From the NCBI GenBank assembly GCA_028023455.1, contig JAQFVV010006453.1, positions 374,001-438,000 on the forward strand: 64,000 nucleotides of DNA, in the 5' to 3' direction. The notes beneath the pieces are model-generated. The model had not been told where the DNA came from. It ran no database searches and saw nothing but the letters and a program-made list of their open reading frames with translations. This DNA is from Epiperipatus broadwayi (Eukaryota > Onychophora > Udeonychophora > Euonychophora > Peripatidae). The position numbers and the translations under genes are program-made. The stretch's first letter is position 1; each line of letters begins with the position of its first letter. Shown one piece after another: positions 61,401-64,000 of this stretch.

Positions 61401-63124
61401 ATATTGTAACCAAAATAATAGACTGACAATAGAGCAAATTTTATGCCATTCCTCAGCCTACAAAACACTCGCCCCCCCCCCCCCATGAGCGGACAATACT
61501 ATTGACTAAATATATAATTCAAAATATTATTCATTTAAAAATTAATGATTAGCTATTAAATACTCTAAAATCTTAAAAATATATTTTATAAATATATTGG
61601 ATTTTTTTTTTTTGCAAAAACCAGCAATGCTCACTTGAAAATTGTTTTGTTATAGTTACTCTAACACCATCAAAGGTTTGTTAATATAAATCTATTGACT
61701 ATAAATATAATTAACAAGTGACAATAATGCTAAATGCAATGAAAGATGATGTGTGTACAGAAAGCTATGAAAAAAAGGATGCTGCACAGGAATTATTAAA
61801 AACAAACAAAGTATGCAATCTATACCGGGATTTCAGATAAAAAGGTTAAATTACTATGTTACATGTAGATATACTGACACATTCATTTTACAAAAATATC
61901 ACTCTGCCTTTTTAAAGACAACAGAAATATTATTAGTTCTTCAAGCCAGTATTATTCCTGAATTTATTGCAATGTATTTTACCAGTGGATTTTATATTTA
62001 GCAATAATAAAAAACTATGTGAGCATTGATTAAAAGGATACATCACAAGAATTAATCTGAGAGGATTTTTATAACCTTCTTTAAAAGATAAGAATTACAA
62101 TGCGTACTTATTTTTAAATAGGGTGTCCAAATATTTTTAATACTGTTAGAAACAATGGATACAAGAGAAAAGCTACTCAAAAGTCAATATACATATGATT
62201 GATTAAGCTACTGTTTGCATAGAAAAATATATATCTAGTATGTTTGAATTTTAATTATGGTCTTTCTATAATTAGGATTTTAATTACGGTCTTTCTATAA
62301 TTAGGAATGACATGTGCCTTTATATGCAAGACGTGCTTTTAAATAATTTTGTTCCATATAGGCCTGAGTTTTAAATAAACTCATTCATTAATGCTGAAAT
62401 ACTATCATCACTTTTTGCACATTATCAACTATATAATGTCAATTTGCATTTTTAAAAGTTCATCAGTAATGATTATATTTGTGTTAGAACTAATAAATTA
62501 TTTATATAATATATATATATCTGTCTTCAAATAGTATATTGAAGAGCATAAGTATAACTAATATTTCATCACGAAGAGGCAATGAAAAAAATAGACAGTA
62601 ATAATCAGAACTTCTATCAGCCAAGTTATTAGAGATTGAGAATTTTTTTCCTTGCTTAAGAATACCTAAATACCTATTTAATGGCCGATGTTATATGATT
62701 ATTTTAGTTGTCTTCCAGAGGAGAAAACGTCAAAGGCTACTACTATTGAAGGAAGGTTGTAGGCATCCTAAGGCTCAATTATTTATATAATATAATTCAT
62801 AATGTAAACATGCAACTCCAAATATATTTATAAATAAATAAGGCATTTGAAGCGATCTTTAGCTGGTTGTGTAAAAAAACAAACAATCAAACATTAATCA
62901 ATTGTAATTTATTTTTGCTTGAACATTTCTTGATCTCCCTAACAACTGATCATATGATTATATTCATAATATACACTATAATTATTCAGAGGTCGTAAGA
63001 TTTAAATGAGTTATAAATCATAATTTTTAGCTCTTTACTATCATGTAATAAATAATATGTTTAGGAATATTTATTTTTAAATCTAAAAAAGAGTTTAACA
63101 GCAAATAAATGGTGGGTAATCTCA
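61401..63124. other. Unannotated AT-rich DNA
   Basis: Contains a 13-base C run at 61472-61484 and a two-copy 29-bp tandem repeat at 62248-62305 (unit includes TTAATTATGGTCTTTCTATA). No gene; the 62-codon ORF at 61813 is not recognised. Confidence 0.5.
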
Positions 63125-63222
63125 AAATCAGTCTGGCATGATTTAGTCGACGGTGAACTCTAGAGCTCCAATTCTGCCGCACTCGGCGGTGCTTGACCTT
63201 TTTTCGAACTTCCAAGCAATGC
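63125..63222. other. Small CpG-rich patch
   Basis: GTCGACGGTGAACTCTAGAG, then TGCCGCACTCGGCGGTGC (a short CCGC/GCGG hairpin) and TTCGAACTTCCAAGCAATG. It stands out from the AT-rich flanks. AACTTCCAAGCAAT resembles AACTCCCAAGCAAT at 44944-44957, beside another CpG-bearing patch. No RNA family is recognised. Confidence 0.4.
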
Positions 63223-63737
63223 ATCATTCAATTTATAATTATCAAATATTTTATAAGTTATAAAACTATTACTTTTATTTAAAATAAAACATTTATATTG
63301 TACTTACTGCATTGTGTATAAATCAAACAGCGATATAATCAAAAAAGTCTAAATAAAGAATTTCCAAAGATTTAATAACTTGTTTAGACACGGTAAAGGA
63401 AATGGTATGTTCTGTCTGTTTAGATGGCGAGTGATATCTAACACTGTAAATGAAGCTTATTTTTTCACAGACTAAGATGATGGAAACATTTTGAAGCATG
63501 AATGAAAAACTGTAATTGGATTGGCAGTTGAGCTTGTAGCTTTCAAGCTGATATTCTTTTTACAACAAACTTCAAAATGGCAATTCATGGAAATAAAAAG
63601 AATAAAGTGAAGAACAGATTAACACTTTGATGACTGTCAGAAAAGTGAGCAAATCACGTCTCAAAAATATCTTAAACCAATAACAAAAACAAACCTTTAA
63701 ATATTTATTAATCACATATTGTTTTAATTAAAGTAGA

Positions 63738-63890
63738 TACAATATAAACAGTGAGGATTGCCAATTCCTCTACAAGCTTTATGATAATCCTCACTGTTTA
63801 TAACTTACAAGCTTAAGAGATAGGGTCATGTGATCTATGAATTGATCTATGACTTTTATTTTGACTATTTATACAATATAAAATATACAT
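63738..63890. mobile_element. MITE copy with internal hairpin
   Basis: AAACAGTGAGGATTGCCAAT, a TCTACAAGCTT segment and AATCCTCACTGTTTATAACT form a hairpin at the left. To the right, TAGGGTCATGTGATCTATGA and GACTTTTATTTTGACTATTT are the inverse of the left part of the 27.5-kb element. This compact copy defines the family with the 27.49- and 31.05-kb copies. Non-coding. Confidence 0.75.
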
Positions 63891-64000
63891 TTCTAAATTA
63901 AATTAAACTTTGGATGCTAACAAGTTTATATATTTCATTATAACAGCTTGTGGCTTTCATTTCGTTTTATTTTATTTTATTTTATTTCAGTAAATAAATA

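Overview
This window is strongly AT-rich (about three quarters by eye) eukaryotic DNA, almost certainly from an invertebrate animal. I find no host protein-coding gene: no long intact ORF, no recognisable exon series, no operon-like layout. Nearly everything I can explain is mobile-element debris: RTE-type and Jockey/CR1-type LINEs, two other LINE tails, a Penelope-like fragment, a non-autonomous LTR element, a tRNA-Gly-derived SINE family, several fold-back/MITE-like DNA elements, a mariner transposase remnant, and long (ATT)n and (TA)n microsatellites. The LINE and SINE mix points to a metazoan, but I cannot fix the phylum from sequence alone.

Layout. 1-2115: nothing recognised. 2116-5330: a near full-length but frame-broken RTE LINE on the minus strand. 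7.2-7.8 kb: two SINEs with target-site duplications. 8.2 kb: one arm of a fold-back repeat whose full copy lies at 19.8-20.4 kb. 10.52-13.47 kb: an LTR element with two 920-bp LTRs, matching 5-bp flanks, a non-coding interior and a repeated primer-binding-site-like module. 18.66-19.03 kb: a fold-back carrying hammerhead-like, Penelope-style motifs. 20.7-22.8 kb: two decayed RTE copies separated by a 200-bp hairpin element. 24.9-25.7 kb: a two-copy tandem duplication. 27.0-27.8 kb: an unusually GC- and CpG-rich patch next to a MITE. 30.3-32.5 kb: two more SINEs and a nested pair of LINE tails. 33.0-33.3 kb: a palindromic element ending in TTAA. 33.86-37.37 kb: a Jockey/CR1-like LINE lying between two long (ATT)n arrays, directly followed by a 1.3-kb fold-back element. 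40.4 kb: a mariner remnant. 42.8-44.3 kb: another RTE copy. 47.8-48.8 kb: the C-terminus of another LINE. 50.8 kb: a 58-bp tandem repeat. 51.9 kb: a short TTAA-ended element. 55.5-56.7 kb: a hairpin, then a 407-bp insertion with 17-bp direct repeats and an abutting SINE. 58.8-60.65 kb: an RTE copy lacking its 3' end and itself invaded by a TTAA-type element. 61.0-61.4 kb: Penelope-like fragment. 63.1 and 63.7 kb: a small CpG-rich patch and a MITE copy.

The parts work as a transposition ecosystem, not a pathway. SINE copies with 9-17 bp target-site duplications and short A-rich tails were probably mobilised by a LINE of the kind seen here. The LTR element and the fold-backs have no coding capacity and depend on enzymes encoded elsewhere. 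All protein-coding remnants here are disrupted, so nothing in the window looks autonomously active. The most unusual items are the LINE sitting inside an (ATT)n tract, the triplicated LTR-end/PBS module, the near-intact tRNA-Gly-like SINE at 32.4 kb, and the hammerhead-like motifs in inverted orientation at 18.7-19.0 kb.
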